Shown: positions 28,745-38,489, counted from the stretch's first letter. The stretch is DNA of 39,233 bases from an uncultured Peptostreptococcaceae bacterium (GCA_947283485.1 CAMYOU010000012.1:1-39233), one strand, 5' to 3'. A program made the numbers and translations. The notes: generated from the sequence alone by a model not told the origin.

Positions 28745-30895
28745 ATGACCTATGTTGTGAAGCGCGACGGGACGCGAGTACCCTTCGATCGAGCAAAAAT
28801 TCGTATCGCCATTGAAAAGGCGATGCATTCATCGAGCGGCGTCTACGAAGAGGGTCTCGCCGAGCGAATCGCCGAGGAGATTGAAGACTTCGCATCGTCG
28901 TTGAACAAAGAACTGACGATCTACGGAATTGAGGACCAAGTTTACTATAAACTCATCCAATACGGCAATCCCGCGACCGCGCGTGCCTACGAGGGCTACA
29001 AAGCCGTCCAGGCGTACAAGAGAAAAGTCAATACCATCGACCACGACATCGTGGGGATTTTGAACCGCCGCAATGTCGAGGTCATGGACGAAAACTCGAA
29101 CAAAGATGCAAAAGTCGTCTCCACGCAGCGTGACCTCATCGCGGGCGAAGTCTCGAAGGATATCGCGAGAAGACTCCTCATCCCGACGGACATCGTCGAG
29201 GCGCACGATTCGGGCGCGATTCATTTTCACGATATGGACTACATCATCCAGCCGATGTTCAACTGCTGCCTCATCAATCTCGAGGACATGCTCACGAACG
29301 GCACGGTGATTAACGGCAAGAAGATCGATTCGCCGAAGAGTTTCCAAGTCGCTTGCACCGTCACCACACAGATCATCGCACAGGTTGCAAGCGGTCAGTA
29401 CGGCGGTCAGTCAATCAACGGCATCGACCGCATCTTGGCACCTTTTGTCAGAAAGAGCTTCAACAAATATCTCGACGCCGTCGTCGAGGAGCAAAAGGAT
29501 ATCTACGGCATCGAACCGGATATGGAAAAAGCCGAAGAGATCGCGTGGAAACGCACACGCAAGGAGATCAAGGACGGCATCCAGACGATTCAATACCAGA
29601 TCAATACGCTCATGACGACGAACGGGCAGGCCCCCTTTGTCACGCTCTTCATGTATTTCAAACCCGGCTATGAATATGAAAAAGAAGCCGCGCTCATTGA
29701 AGAGGAAATTCTTCGTCAGCGTCTCGAAGGCATCAAGAACGAGCAGGATGTCTACGTCACCCCCGCTTTTCCGAAACTCATCTACGTCCTCGACGAACAC
29801 AATATCCACAAGGATTCCAAATACTACTATCTCACCAAACTCGCCGCACGCTGCACGGCAAAACGCATGTATCCTGATTACATCAGCGCAAAGAAAATGC
29901 GCGAGAACTATGAGGGCAATGTCTTCGCACCCATGGGGTGCCGGAGTTTTCTCGCGCCATATCAGGATGCGGACGGGGATTACAAATTCGACGGTCGTTT
30001 CAATATGGGCGTCGTATCCCTCAATCTCCCGCAGATCGGCATTCTCGCACGCGGCAACGAGGACAAATTCTTCGAGATCCTCGACAAACGACTCACGCTC
30101 GCGAAGAAAGCACTCATGCTCCGCTATGAGCTCTTAAAAGACGTCACGAGCGATGTCTCCCCCATTCACTGGCAATACGGTGCCATCGCAAGACTCGAGC
30201 CGCATGAGAAGATCAAACCCTATCTCATGGACGGATATTCCACGATCAGTCTCGGCTACATCGGCATCTACGAAGCGTCCATGCTCATCACGGGCAAGAG
30301 CCACACCACGCCCGAGGGCAAGCGCTTTGCCATGAAGATCATGGATCGCATGAACGACGCCGTCAAACGCTGGAAAGCGGAAGAAGGCATCGGCTTCGCG
30401 CTCTACGGAACGCCCGCCGAGAGTCTCACCAATCGCTTCGCATCAATCGACCGTGCGCGCTTCGGCGTGATCAAAGACATCACAGACAAGGGCTATTACA
30501 CCAACAGCTATCACGTCGACGTCCGCGAAAAAATCAGCGTCTTCGACAAATTCGATTTTGAATCCGAATTTCAGGCGCGCTCCACGGGCGGTTGCATCTC
30601 CTATGCCGAGATCCCCAATATGACGCAAAATCCCGAGGCGATCGAGACGATGATCGAGTACATCTACAATCACATCACCTACGCAGAATTTAATACCAAG
30701 AGCGACTACTGCCACGAGTGCGGATACGACGGCGAGATCAAAGTAAACGACGATAACCAGTGGGAATGCCCGCAATGTCACAACACCGACCGCACAAAAC
30801 TCACCGTCATTCGCAGAACCTGCGGCTATCTAGGCGAAAATTTCTGGAACGAAGGGCGCACCAAAGAGATCAAAGACCGCGTCCTGCACATCTGA
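28745..30895 (+). CDS. nrdD: Anaerobic ribonucleoside-triphosphate reductase
   Basis: A 716-residue class III reductase that makes deoxyribonucleotides without oxygen. An N-terminal ATP-cone (VKRDGTRVPFDRAKIRIAIEKAM, residues 1-90) senses dATP/ATP. The catalytic barrel follows, including HFHDMDY, FNCCLINLEDML, GQSINGID and GCRSFLAPY. Near the C-terminus are a zinc site, CHECGYDG and CPQC, and the glycyl-radical loop RRTCGYLGEN with Gly694. The ATG follows GGGAGG. NrdR-like boxes precede it, and the activase nrdG overlaps its stop by one base (TGATG). This is the only ribonucleotide reductase in the window. Confidence 0.97.
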   Translation: MTYVVKRDGTRVPFDRAKIRIAIEKAMHSSSGVYEEGLAERIAEEIEDFASSLNKELTIYGIEDQVYYKLIQYGNPATARAYEGYKAVQAYKRKVNTIDHDIVGILNRRNVEVMDENSNKDAKVVSTQRDLIAGEVSKDIARRLLIPTDIVEAHDSGAIHFHDMDYIIQPMFNCCLINLEDMLTNGTVINGKKIDSPKSFQVACTVTTQIIAQVASGQYGGQSINGIDRILAPFVRKSFNKYLDAVVEEQKDIYGIEPDMEKAEEIAWKRTRKEIKDGIQTIQYQINTLMTTNGQAPFVTLFMYFKPGYEYEKEAALIEEEILRQRLEGIKNEQDVYVTPAFPKLIYVLDEHNIHKDSKYYYLTKLAARCTAKRMYPDYISAKKMRENYEGNVFAPMGCRSFLAPYQDADGDYKFDGRFNMGVVSLNLPQIGILARGNEDKFFEILDKRLTLAKKALMLRYELLKDVTSDVSPIHWQYGAIARLEPHEKIKPYLMDGYSTISLGYIGIYEASMLITGKSHTTPEGKRFAMKIMDRMNDAVKRWKAEEGIGFALYGTPAESLTNRFASIDRARFGVIKDITDKGYYTNSYHVDVREKISVFDKFDFESEFQARSTGGCISYAEIPNMTQNPEAIETMIEYIYNHITYAEFNTKSDYCHECGYDGEIKVNDDNQWECPQCHNTDRTKLTVIRRTCGYLGENFWNEGRTKEIKDRVLHI

Positions 30896-31392
30896 TGCGC
30901 TACGGGCAGATCCGACGCTACGACATCGCAAACGGACTCGGCATTCGCACGTCCATCTTCGTGACGGGCTGCACACATGCCTGCGCCGGATGTTTCAACG
31001 AGGAATATCAGGATTTTCACGCGGGAACGCCGTGGACGGAACGCGAGACGGACGAAGTCGTCCGCTATCTTGAAGACGATACGATTGCGGGACTCACGCT
31101 TCTCGGCGGCGAACCGTTTCAGAACGTGCCGGAACTTACCGCAATTGTCCGTGCCATCAAGAAGAAGAGTCCCAAAGACATCTGGGCATACTCGGGCTAT
31201 ACCTTTGAGGAACTCGTGGAGAATCCCGCAAGACTCGATCTCCTGAGGGAAATCGACGTGCTCGTCGACGGACGCTTCATCGAGGCGCAAAAAGACCTCA
31301 CGCTCCGTTTTCGCGGGAGCGCGAATCAACGCATCCTCGATGTGAAGAAAAGTCTTGCGGAGATGAAAGCCGTGCCGTACACATTGGAATAA
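30895..31392 (+). CDS. nrdG: Anaerobic ribonucleotide reductase-activating protein
   Basis: A 165-residue radical-SAM activase that generates the glycyl radical on NrdD. The 4Fe-4S cluster cysteines are Cys26, Cys30 and Cys33 in GCTHACAGCFN (CxxxCxxC). LTLLGGEPFQN gives the SAM-contact GGE motif. The ATG at 30895 shares one base with the nrdD stop. A longer in-frame reading from 30760 lies inside nrdD and is not used. Confidence 0.95.
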   Translation: MRYGQIRRYDIANGLGIRTSIFVTGCTHACAGCFNEEYQDFHAGTPWTERETDEVVRYLEDDTIAGLTLLGGEPFQNVPELTAIVRAIKKKSPKDIWAYSGYTFEELVENPARLDLLREIDVLVDGRFIEAQKDLTLRFRGSANQRILDVKKSLAEMKAVPYTLE

Positions 31393-31398
31393 AATAAA

Positions 31399-31437
31399 AA
31401 AAAGAGAGCGACGGAATATTCCGAACGCTCTTTTTTA
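31399..31437. terminator. Bidirectional terminator between nrdG and the peptide-ABC operon
   Basis: AAAGAGAGCG / CGCTCTTTTT stem with a loop holding the self-complementary CGGAATATTCCG, and A/T-runs on both sides. Confidence 0.85.
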
Positions 31438-32262
31438 TTTCTCGTTTGGATTTTCTTTTTTTGCGGGTCTTTTTTGCAATGGGTCCATGGCGGCGCGGAA
31501 GAGTTTTTCCGTGTAGGGGTCGTGCGGGGTCGACATGTATTCCTCGGGTTTGAAAAGCTCGACGAGTTTGCCGCGGTAGAGGACCGCCACGCGATCGCAG
31601 AAGTATTCGATGACATTGAGATCATGCGAGATAAAGATATAGGTGAGATTGTACTTCGCCTGTAATTCCTTGAGGAGATTTAAGATGCTTGCCTGGATCG
31701 ACACGTCGAGTGCGGAGACGCCCTCGTCGATGATGACGATCTCGGGCCTCAGAATGAGTGCCTGTGCGATGGCGACGCGCTGTCTCTGTCCGCCGGAGAG
31801 TTCCGACGGAAAACGCGTGCTGTACGTGCCTGGGAGTCCGACCTCGAGAAGCAAATTTTCGACCGCTTCGCGCCGTTCTTCTTTCGTGCCGACGCGATGG
31901 ATGTCGAGTGCCTCTCCGAGGCTCCAGCCGATGGTTTTTTTCGGATTGAGCGAGGAATAGGGGTCTTGGAAGACGATCTGGATCTTCTTTTTCATCTCCT
32001 TGCGCGCCTGTCCCTTGAGTGTGAGGAGATTCGTGTCCTCGTAGTGGATTTCGCCCGCGGTGGGTTTCACGAGTCCCATGATCATCTTCGCGATCGTCGT
32101 CTTGCCGCTTCCCGATTCGCCGACGAGACCCAAGCTCTCGCCCTCATAGAGCGAGAACGAAACGTCGTCGACGGCATGCACGGCGCGTCTTTTGTGAAAA
32201 ATCGATCGTGCGGGCGGGCGATAAATCTTGGTGAGATGATCGATGCGCAGTAGTTCTTTCAT
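31435..32262 (-). CDS. Oligopeptide/dipeptide ABC transporter ATP-binding protein, OppF/DppF type
   Basis: A 275-residue ABC ATPase. Walker A is GESGSGKTTI, the Q-loop is in VFQDPYSSLNP, the signature is LSGGQRQR and Walker B is IVIIDEGVSALD (Glu-Gly in place of Glu-Pro). A C-terminal oligopeptide-ABC tail (STPHDPYTEKLFRAA) is present. The start at 32262 follows GGAGG and overlaps the upstream ATPase stop by four bases. It pairs with the OppD-type ATPase to power the importer. Last gene of the five-gene operon. Confidence 0.95.
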   Translation of the reverse strand: MKELLRIDHLTKIYRPPARSIFHKRRAVHAVDDVSFSLYEGESLGLVGESGSGKTTIAKMIMGLVKPTAGEIHYEDTNLLTLKGQARKEMKKKIQIVFQDPYSSLNPKKTIGWSLGEALDIHRVGTKEERREAVENLLLEVGLPGTYSTRFPSELSGGQRQRVAIAQALILRPEIVIIDEGVSALDVSIQASILNLLKELQAKYNLTYIFISHDLNVIEYFCDRVAVLYRGKLVELFKPEEYMSTPHDPYTEKLFRAAMDPLQKRPAKKENPNEK

Positions 32263-33218
32263 CGCGAGCCTCCATAGAGATGACAATAGACTCTGTGTCC
32301 GTCCTCTTCGGTCATTGCGGGCGGGGTCGTGTGGCAGATCTCCATCGCCTTGTCACAGCGCGGCGCAAAGGGGCAACCCTTGGTTTCGCGCTCGTCGATG
32401 GGCGGAAGATAGCCGGGGATATTGTGAAGTTTCTTCCCGCGTTGTTTGTACGTCGGAATCGCACGCATGAGGCCCTTGGTGTAGGGGTGCTTGGGCGACG
32501 TTGCGATGACGGTGCTCTTCCCCTCCTCGACGATTCTCCCGGCGTACATGACGATCGTGCGTTCACAGATGGCGGAGACGACGCCGAGATCGTGGGAGAT
32601 AAAGACGATGCTCCCCTGATAGACCTCTTTCATCTTGTTAAAGAGCCGTAGAATTTGCGCGCGAATCGTGGCGTCGAGCGCGGTCGTCGGTTCGTCGGCA
32701 ATGAGGATCTCCGGCTCGGCAATGAGTGCCATGGCAATCGAGATCCTCTGGCGCATGCCGCCCGAGAGTTCGTGCGGATAGGCGTTGTAGAGTTCTTCGA
32801 CATCGCGAAGACCGACATCGCGCATAATGCCGTAAGTGCGTTCGAGTGCGTCGGACGCGTTGCGATTGTGCTCCTCATAGGCTTCGCGGATTTGTTTGCC
32901 GACTTTCATAACGGGATTTAACGCCGTCATCGGCTCTTGGAAAATCATCGCGATCTTGCGTCCGCGAATCTCCGCGAGTTCATTTTCAGTTTTCTTTATA
33001 AGATCCTCTCCGTGGAAAATGACTTCTCCCGAGAGGATTTTTGCTTTGGGATGTTGAATGCCGAGCATGGTCTGTACGGTCACACTTTTGCCGCTGCCGG
33101 ATTCGCCGACGATGCCGAGGGTCGTGTGATCCTCGACCATAAAACTGACGTCTTCGACGGCGGGATAATGCCGATCGCCTTCCGGAAAGGCGACGGTGAG
33201 ATTCTTGACTTCGAGCAT
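32259..33218 (-). CDS. Oligopeptide/dipeptide ABC transporter ATP-binding protein, OppD/DppD type
   Basis: A 319-residue ABC ATPase. Walker A is GESGSGKSV, the Q-loop is in IFQEPMTALNP, the signature is LSGGMRQR and Walker B is ILIADEPTTALD. The longer C-terminal domain (residues 240-319) contains CPFAPRCDKAMEIC, the cysteine motif known to hold an iron-sulfur cluster in some Opp/Dpp ATPases. It starts two bases after the permease stop and overlaps the next ATPase gene by four bases. Confidence 0.95.
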   Translation of the reverse strand: MLEVKNLTVAFPEGDRHYPAVEDVSFMVEDHTTLGIVGESGSGKSVTVQTMLGIQHPKAKILSGEVIFHGEDLIKKTENELAEIRGRKIAMIFQEPMTALNPVMKVGKQIREAYEEHNRNASDALERTYGIMRDVGLRDVEELYNAYPHELSGGMRQRISIAMALIAEPEILIADEPTTALDATIRAQILRLFNKMKEVYQGSIVFISHDLGVVSAICERTIVMYAGRIVEEGKSTVIATSPKHPYTKGLMRAIPTYKQRGKKLHNIPGYLPPIDERETKGCPFAPRCDKAMEICHTTPPAMTEEDGHRVYCHLYGGSR

Positions 33219-33220
33219 CT

Positions 33221-34033
33221 CTACCTCCCCGTCTTCTTGACGCGCACGTCTCTAAGTCCGTCCCCGAACAAGGTGAAGCCGAAGACGAGTAATGTGATCG
33301 CGGTGCCCGTCGCAAGCATGTACCACGGTGCGCGGGTGAAATACGCCTGCGATTCCTTGAGCATCCGTCCCCAGGAGGGATCGGGCGGCACGACACCGAG
33401 TCCGAGATAGGATAGACCCGCCTCGGAAAGCATCGCGGTGGAGAATGAAATCGTCACGGCGACGATGATCTGTTCGATGAGATTGGGGACGATGTGGTGC
33501 ACGACGATGTGCAAGGTCCCCGCCCCGCGTGCACGTGCGGCTTTGACATAGTCCATGGTCTTTAACTGCATGAAACCGGAACGCACAACGCGCGTAAAAT
33601 ACGGGATCCCCATGAACGCCATCGCAAAGATCGTATTGCGTCTGCCGGGGCCCGAGATCGTGACGAGCATGATCGCAAAGAGAATCCCCGGAAAACTCAT
33701 GAGGGCATTCACAATATGCATGGAAATTTCGTCGGCGACATTGCCGTAATAGCCCGCAATCGCCCCCAGGAGAAAGCCGACGGCAAGGGCAAGCGCGACC
33801 GACGCCCCCGAGATGAGAAACGCAGTCTGACTCCCCACCATGATACGCGAGAGGATATCGCGCCCGAGATTGTCCGTCCCCAAGAGATGGTCGCGCGACG
33901 GCGGCAAAAAACGCGCACTCGACACGCCCTCATTGGGCGGATACGGCGTATAGAAAAAACTCACCACCATGATCACGAGGAAAAAGAGGATGAGCGCACG
34001 CCCGAATTGAAACGATTTTCTACGTAGATGCAT
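33221..34033 (-). CDS. Oligopeptide/dipeptide ABC transporter permease, OppC/DppC type
   Basis: A 270-residue permease with the N-terminal OppC_N part (FQFGRALILFFLVIMVVSFF, then LLGTDNLGRDILSRIM) and the BPD inner-membrane domain with about five segments. The coupling loop has the EAA motif ARGAGTLHIVVHHIVPN. SEAGLSYLGLGVVPPDPSWG is the usual OppC C-terminal mark. It is one base downstream of the OppB-type permease. Confidence 0.94.
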   Translation of the reverse strand: MHLRRKSFQFGRALILFFLVIMVVSFFYTPYPPNEGVSSARFLPPSRDHLLGTDNLGRDILSRIMVGSQTAFLISGASVALALAVGFLLGAIAGYYGNVADEISMHIVNALMSFPGILFAIMLVTISGPGRRNTIFAMAFMGIPYFTRVVRSGFMQLKTMDYVKAARARGAGTLHIVVHHIVPNLIEQIIVAVTISFSTAMLSEAGLSYLGLGVVPPDPSWGRMLKESQAYFTRAPWYMLATGTAITLLVFGFTLFGDGLRDVRVKKTGR

Positions 34034-34034
34034 C

Positions 34035-34976
34035 TTAATCCCCCGTTCTCATACGCGGATCGATCAGTTGATACGTAAGATCCACGAGCAAATTGATGAC
34101 GACGACGAGCATCGCGACAAAGAGCACGAGCGACTGCATGAGCGGAAAATCGCGATACGAGACGCTCTGCACCATGAGGCTTCCGAGCCCCGGGAGCGCA
34201 AAGACGTTCTCGATGACGATCGAGCCGCCGATCGACGACGTCGTGATGATCCCCATGACCGTGATGACAGGAATAAGGGCGTTTCTTAAGACATGGCGCA
34301 TCATCCATTCGCGCTTCACAAGTCCCTTCATACGCGCCGTGCGCACATATTCTTTCTTGAGTTCGCCTAAGATCGTCGAGCGCAAGAAACGTACAGCGAT
34401 GGCGATATTGCCGATCGCAACGGCAAACGCGGGCAAGAAAAACTGATGGATGACATGCAAAAATCCGCCTCCCAGGACATTGCTCCCGAACGTCGGAAAC
34501 CAACCGAGTCGGACGCTAAAAAGGCGGATGAGAAAAAAGCCCACCCAAAAAGCGGGGATCGAAATCCCGAGTTGTGTGAGCGTGGCAAAGAACGACGCAT
34601 ACCACTTGCCGTCCGATGAAGCGATCCACACGCCGAGCGGCAGTCCGATGAGAATCGTTAAGACCAGCGCATAGACGGTAAGGACGAGCGTCACCGGGAA
34701 ACGGTCGCGGATGAGCGTCTCCACTTTGGTATTGTATTTGAGACTCGTGCCGAAATCCCCTCTCGAGACACCGCCGACCCATTCCATATATCGTTCGGTG
34801 AGCGGTTTGTCGAGACCCAGCTCGCGCTCCAGACGAGCGACTTGCTCGTCTGAAGCCTCCACGCCGAGGATCGACCTCGCGGGATTGCCGGGCAGAATTT
34901 GAAACACCGTTAAAATCATGAGAGAAACGAGAACGAGCGTGAGGATCGAGGATAACAGCTTGCGCAAGATCTGCAC
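34035..34976 (-). CDS. Oligopeptide/dipeptide ABC transporter permease, OppB/DppB type
   Basis: A 313-residue permease. The N-terminal helix (LLSSILTLVLVSLMILTVFQILPGNPA) and the periplasmic-side loop LERELGLDKPLTERYMEWVGGVSRGDFG are family marks. The coupling loop is TARMKGLVKREWMMRHVLRNALIPV. About six membrane segments are visible. It heterodimerises with the downstream permease. The ribosome site is AAAGGAG before the ATG at 34976. Confidence 0.94.
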   Translation of the reverse strand: MQILRKLLSSILTLVLVSLMILTVFQILPGNPARSILGVEASDEQVARLERELGLDKPLTERYMEWVGGVSRGDFGTSLKYNTKVETLIRDRFPVTLVLTVYALVLTILIGLPLGVWIASSDGKWYASFFATLTQLGISIPAFWVGFFLIRLFSVRLGWFPTFGSNVLGGGFLHVIHQFFLPAFAVAIGNIAIAVRFLRSTILGELKKEYVRTARMKGLVKREWMMRHVLRNALIPVITVMGIITTSSIGGSIVIENVFALPGLGSLMVQSVSYRDFPLMQSLVLFVAMLVVVINLLVDLTYQLIDPRMRTGD

Positions 34977-34997
34977 GCATAGCTCCTTTCCGGGAGT

Positions 34998-36512
34998 CTA
35001 TTCGAAATAGACATCCTCCATGTTCATTTTTTGTGTGAGATAGATATTGAGTCCCTTAAGCTCCGGACGTACCGCAATGATGCGATCCGGGTCTTGGATG
35101 TAGACCATCGCGGCATCTTCCATGATGAGTTTTTGGACTTCGTCATAGATCTTGACGCGTTCTTCGTCCGTCTTCGCGGTGACACCCTCGGCGATGAGTT
35201 CGTCGACGCGCGCGTTGGAGAAGTTCGCAAGGTTGCCGGAGTCGCCGGTCTTGTAGCGACCGATGACTTTGTCGGGATCGACGTATCCGACAAAACCGCA
35301 GAGCGTCGCATCGTAATTGTGATCCGTGTAGACGCGCGAGAGCCACGTTGCAAATTCGATCGGTTCGATCTTCATCGTGACGCCGATTTTCTCAAACTGG
35401 TTTGCCATGACCTGTGCGGTATCCACATGGAATTGATAATCCGAGGGAACGACGGCGGAGAATGTCAGATGCTCGACACCCGCTTCCTTGAGGAGGGCTT
35501 TCGCCTTCTCGGGATCGTAGGTGTAGCCTTTGAGATCCTTGTTGTAGTATTTTTCCATCGCGGGACTCATCGCCGTGATAAGCGGTGCGGCGTGTCCCTC
35601 GGCGGTGACTTCGATGATTTCGTCGCGGTCGATCGCATAGTTTAGTGCCTGACGAACGCGGACATCCTTGAAGAGTTCGCTCTCGTTGTTGAGCGAGAGA
35701 TATTGAATTAGGTTCTGCGGTTTCGCAAGGACGGTCACACCCTCTCCGATTTCCGCCGCATTCTGTGCCGTGATGCCGGGAACGACATCGACTTCACCTG
35801 CGCGGATCGCGGAGATCATCGTCTGAACGTCGCCCATGTGGATCCACTCGAGATTCTTCACTTTGGCAACGTGGTCTTTGCGATAATAATCGTCAAAACG
35901 TTCCATCACGAGTTTTTCTCCCGGACGATATTCGACGAATTTGTACGGACCGCAGCCGACCGGTGCAGTGGCTTGATCGTTGTAGTCCTTCGGAACCATC
36001 GCGATCATCATCTTCGAGAGGAACGACGCGTCGACAGCTTTGAGCTTCACGACGACTCTTCTCTCGCCGTCTGCCGTGACGCTCTCGATGCCCTGATAGC
36101 CTTTGCCGCCCATCGCCTCTTGACCGTTGAGACCTGCAAGACGCTCGAGCGAGAAGACGACATCTTCCGCGCCGAAGGCTTTGCCGTTGTGGAACGTCGC
36201 TTCCGCAAGATCAAAGGTATAGGTGAGACGATCGTCCGAGATCTCCCATTTCGTTGCCAGATTCGGAACGATTTCGCCCGCTTCGTCGATGTCGACGAGA
36301 CCGTCGAACATATTGTCGAGGACTGTTACCGTATCGCCGGCAACCGCCACATACGGATCAATCGAATCGATCTCCGTGAAAAGCGCAACACGAATGGTGT
36401 CTTTCGTGTTCTGTGCTTCGCCGGCGGTCGCTTGCTCCGACGAACTGCCCGTGCCATTCGCACCGCATGCGACGAGTGCCAATGCCATGAGCGCAATCCA
36501 AATTTTTTTCAT
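34998..36512 (-). CDS. Peptide ABC transporter substrate-binding lipoprotein, DppA/OppA type
   Basis: A 504-residue SBP_bac_5 family lipoprotein that captures peptides (or another linear substrate, such as nickel complexes in related proteins) at the cell surface. Signal and lipobox: ALALVAC with Cys16. Family features: FTEIDSIDPYVAVAGDTVTVLDNMFDGLV, YTFDLAEATFHNGKAFGAEDVVFSL (residues about 105-130), GCGPYKFVEYRPGEKLVMERFDDYY (about 195-220) and YTYDPEKAKALLKEAG. The first and most highly translated-looking gene of the operon, with a strong promoter. The substrate is not determined by sequence. Confidence 0.94.
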   Translation of the reverse strand: MKKIWIALMALALVACGANGTGSSSEQATAGEAQNTKDTIRVALFTEIDSIDPYVAVAGDTVTVLDNMFDGLVDIDEAGEIVPNLATKWEISDDRLTYTFDLAEATFHNGKAFGAEDVVFSLERLAGLNGQEAMGGKGYQGIESVTADGERRVVVKLKAVDASFLSKMMIAMVPKDYNDQATAPVGCGPYKFVEYRPGEKLVMERFDDYYRKDHVAKVKNLEWIHMGDVQTMISAIRAGEVDVVPGITAQNAAEIGEGVTVLAKPQNLIQYLSLNNESELFKDVRVRQALNYAIDRDEIIEVTAEGHAAPLITAMSPAMEKYYNKDLKGYTYDPEKAKALLKEAGVEHLTFSAVVPSDYQFHVDTAQVMANQFEKIGVTMKIEPIEFATWLSRVYTDHNYDATLCGFVGYVDPDKVIGRYKTGDSGNLANFSNARVDELIAEGVTAKTDEERVKIYDEVQKLIMEDAAMVYIQDPDRIIAVRPELKGLNIYLTQKMNMEDVYFE

Positions 36513-36548
36513 TCCAATTCTCCTTTATTCTCTTTTACCTTGTCCGTT

Positions 36549-36565
36549 CGCAAGGGCTTCTTGCG
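36549..36565 (-). promoter_or_regulatory. Inverted repeat at the peptide-ABC transcription start
   Basis: CGCAAG (36549-36554) / CTTGCG (36560-36565) with a 5-base spacer, just downstream of the -10 and spanning the predicted start. A candidate operator. Confidence 0.45.
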
Positions 36566-36568
36566 GGT

Positions 36569-36597
36569 AGTATACAGCGGGTTTTTCACGAAGTCAA
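36569..36597 (-). promoter_or_regulatory. Promoter of peptide-ABC operon
   Basis: On the minus strand: TTGACT (36592-36597), exactly 17 bases, TATACT (36569-36574). Near-consensus. Confidence 0.85.
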
Positions 36598-36683
36598 GGA
36601 TATTGCGGATTCTTTGGCATTCATAAAAATCGCACGCAAAAAATCAAATCGAGAAGAAGTTTTTTTCATCGGCGCGCTTCTGT

Positions 36684-36689
36684 TACAAT
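36684..36689 (+). promoter_or_regulatory. -10 box of pepF
   Basis: TGTTACAAT, an extended -10, 18 bases before the ATG with AAAAGGAGG between; the -35 is only a T-run. Confidence 0.5.
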
Positions 36690-36707
36690 GGAGAAAAGGA
36701 GGTTCTT

Positions 36708-38489
36708 ATGAAAAGAAACGAAGTCGAAGAAAAATATACATGGGATCTTAGAGATCTCTTTGCAACGGAAGAAGACTATGAGGAAGCGATCCGGAGCCTC
36801 TCCGAGGATGCCGAAGCGTTCGCGAAAAAAGATTGGGATCTATCGAGTGCGGAAGCGGTCCTCGCGTCCGTGCGCGAGATGGAGGAATTTACCGTCCGTC
36901 TCGATCACATCATGAGCTACGCGTCTCTCGATTTTTCCGTCGATATGTCGGACAGCGTGCGCAGTGCACGCTATGGAAAAGCCGGACTTTTCTACGGCAA
37001 GATCTCCGGGATCTTCACCGCCTTTGAAAATGCGCTCAAAAAAGTGCCCGACGAGATCTTACTCGAAGCCGCAAAAGACAAAGGCTACTATATGTATCTT
37101 ACGAACATCGTCCGCGCGAAGAAACATGCGCTCCCCGACGATGTGGAGAAAGCTCTCACTGCCCTCTCGCCCGTCCTCGGTGCCCCGATGGACATCTACG
37201 AGCAAGCACTCCATGCGGATCTTCGCTACGACGAGATCGAGGTGGGCGGCAAAAAAGTCCCGATGAGTTTCGTCGCGTTCGAAAACGAATACCAAGTTTC
37301 ATCCGACACGGAACTTCGCAGAAAATCGTTCGAAGCCTTCTCCCGCGAACTCAGAAAATATGAAAATGTCATCGCCGCCGCGTACAACACGCAAGTGCAA
37401 AAAGAAAAAATCATCGCGACCATGCGCGGATTTGACAGCGTGATCGATGCGCTCCTCTTCGAACAGAGAGTCGACCGGGAACTCTACGATCGTCAGATCG
37501 ATACGATCATGGAAAAACTCGCGCCCGTCATGCGCCGCTATGCGATGCTCGTAAAACGCGCCTACGGTCTCGACGAGATGACTTTCGCCGATCTCAAGGC
37601 ACCGCTCATGAAAGATTTTGCCCCGACGCTTACCATCGAAGAATCAAAAGCCTATGTCGACAAAGCCCTCTCCGTCATGGGGAAAGAGTACATGGCGAAG
37701 ATCGAGAACTATCTCCCCGAGCGTTTTGTCGACTATGTCCAGAACGAAGGCAAGACCTCCGGCGGATTCTGCTCGAGCCCCTACCGCGTCCATCCGTACA
37801 TTCTCCTCTCTTGGACGGGCGTGCTCGGCGAGCTCTTCACCCTCGTGCACGAACTCGGACATGGCGCGCATTTTGCACTCGCCCAGGAGAAATGGAACAA
37901 CCTCGCGACCGACATCTCGACTTATCTCGTCGAATCGCCCTCGACCTTTAACGAGATGCTCCTCTCGCATTCACTCCTCAGGGAATCCGACGATCCCAAA
38001 TTCCGCGCGTTCGTCCTCTCCTCGATGATCGAGAACACCTACTATCACAATTTTGTCACGCATCTCCTCGAGGCGCACTATCAACGCGAAGTCTACAAGC
38101 TCGTCGATGCGGGCGAAGTCCTCGACGCGGCGAAACTCTCCGAGCTCAAACGTGCAACGCTCGAGAAATTCTGGGGCGATGCCGTTACGATTAACGAAGG
38201 CGCCGAACTCACCTGGATGCGCCAATCCCACTATTATATGGGACTCTATTCCTACACCTACAGCGCGGGACTCACCGTCTCCACCGTGGGCAGTGAAAAT
38301 ATTCTCAAGGAGGGCGAACCCGCGGTCAAACGTTGGCTCGACTTCCTCCGCGCAGGCGGCACCGACGATGTCATCGGCCTTGCCAAAATCGCCGGCGTCG
38401 ACATCACGACCGACAAACCGCTCCTCGAGACCATCGCACATCTCGACGAAATCGTCACCGAACTCGAGTCGATGGAAAAAGCATTCTAA
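36708..38489 (+). CDS. pepF: Oligoendopeptidase F
   Basis: A 593-residue M3B zinc metallopeptidase that cleaves oligopeptides in the cytoplasm. The zinc site is HELGHGAHFA (HExxH, near residue 386), with the third ligand Glu in LVESPSTFNEMLLS about 25 residues on. An N-terminal helical domain (YTWDLRDLFATEEDYEEAI) and C-terminal family signature (YYMGLYSYTYSAGLTVSTVG) frame it; the length is standard. It is divergent from the peptide importer, so imported peptides could be its substrate. Immediately downstream an insertion sequence interrupts the region where its terminator would be. Confidence 0.96.
   Translation: MKRNEVEEKYTWDLRDLFATEEDYEEAIRSLSEDAEAFAKKDWDLSSAEAVLASVREMEEFTVRLDHIMSYASLDFSVDMSDSVRSARYGKAGLFYGKISGIFTAFENALKKVPDEILLEAAKDKGYYMYLTNIVRAKKHALPDDVEKALTALSPVLGAPMDIYEQALHADLRYDEIEVGGKKVPMSFVAFENEYQVSSDTELRRKSFEAFSRELRKYENVIAAAYNTQVQKEKIIATMRGFDSVIDALLFEQRVDRELYDRQIDTIMEKLAPVMRRYAMLVKRAYGLDEMTFADLKAPLMKDFAPTLTIEESKAYVDKALSVMGKEYMAKIENYLPERFVDYVQNEGKTSGGFCSSPYRVHPYILLSWTGVLGELFTLVHELGHGAHFALAQEKWNNLATDISTYLVESPSTFNEMLLSHSLLRESDDPKFRAFVLSSMIENTYYHNFVTHLLEAHYQREVYKLVDAGEVLDAAKLSELKRATLEKFWGDAVTINEGAELTWMRQSHYYMGLYSYTYSAGLTVSTVGSENILKEGEPAVKRWLDFLRAGGTDDVIGLAKIAGVDITTDKPLLETIAHLDEIVTELESMEKAF

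Noticed and set aside
28535..28828. Minus-strand open frame upstream of nrdD
   Set aside because: It overlaps the nrdD start, promoter and NrdR boxes and resembles no family; it has no convincing start site.
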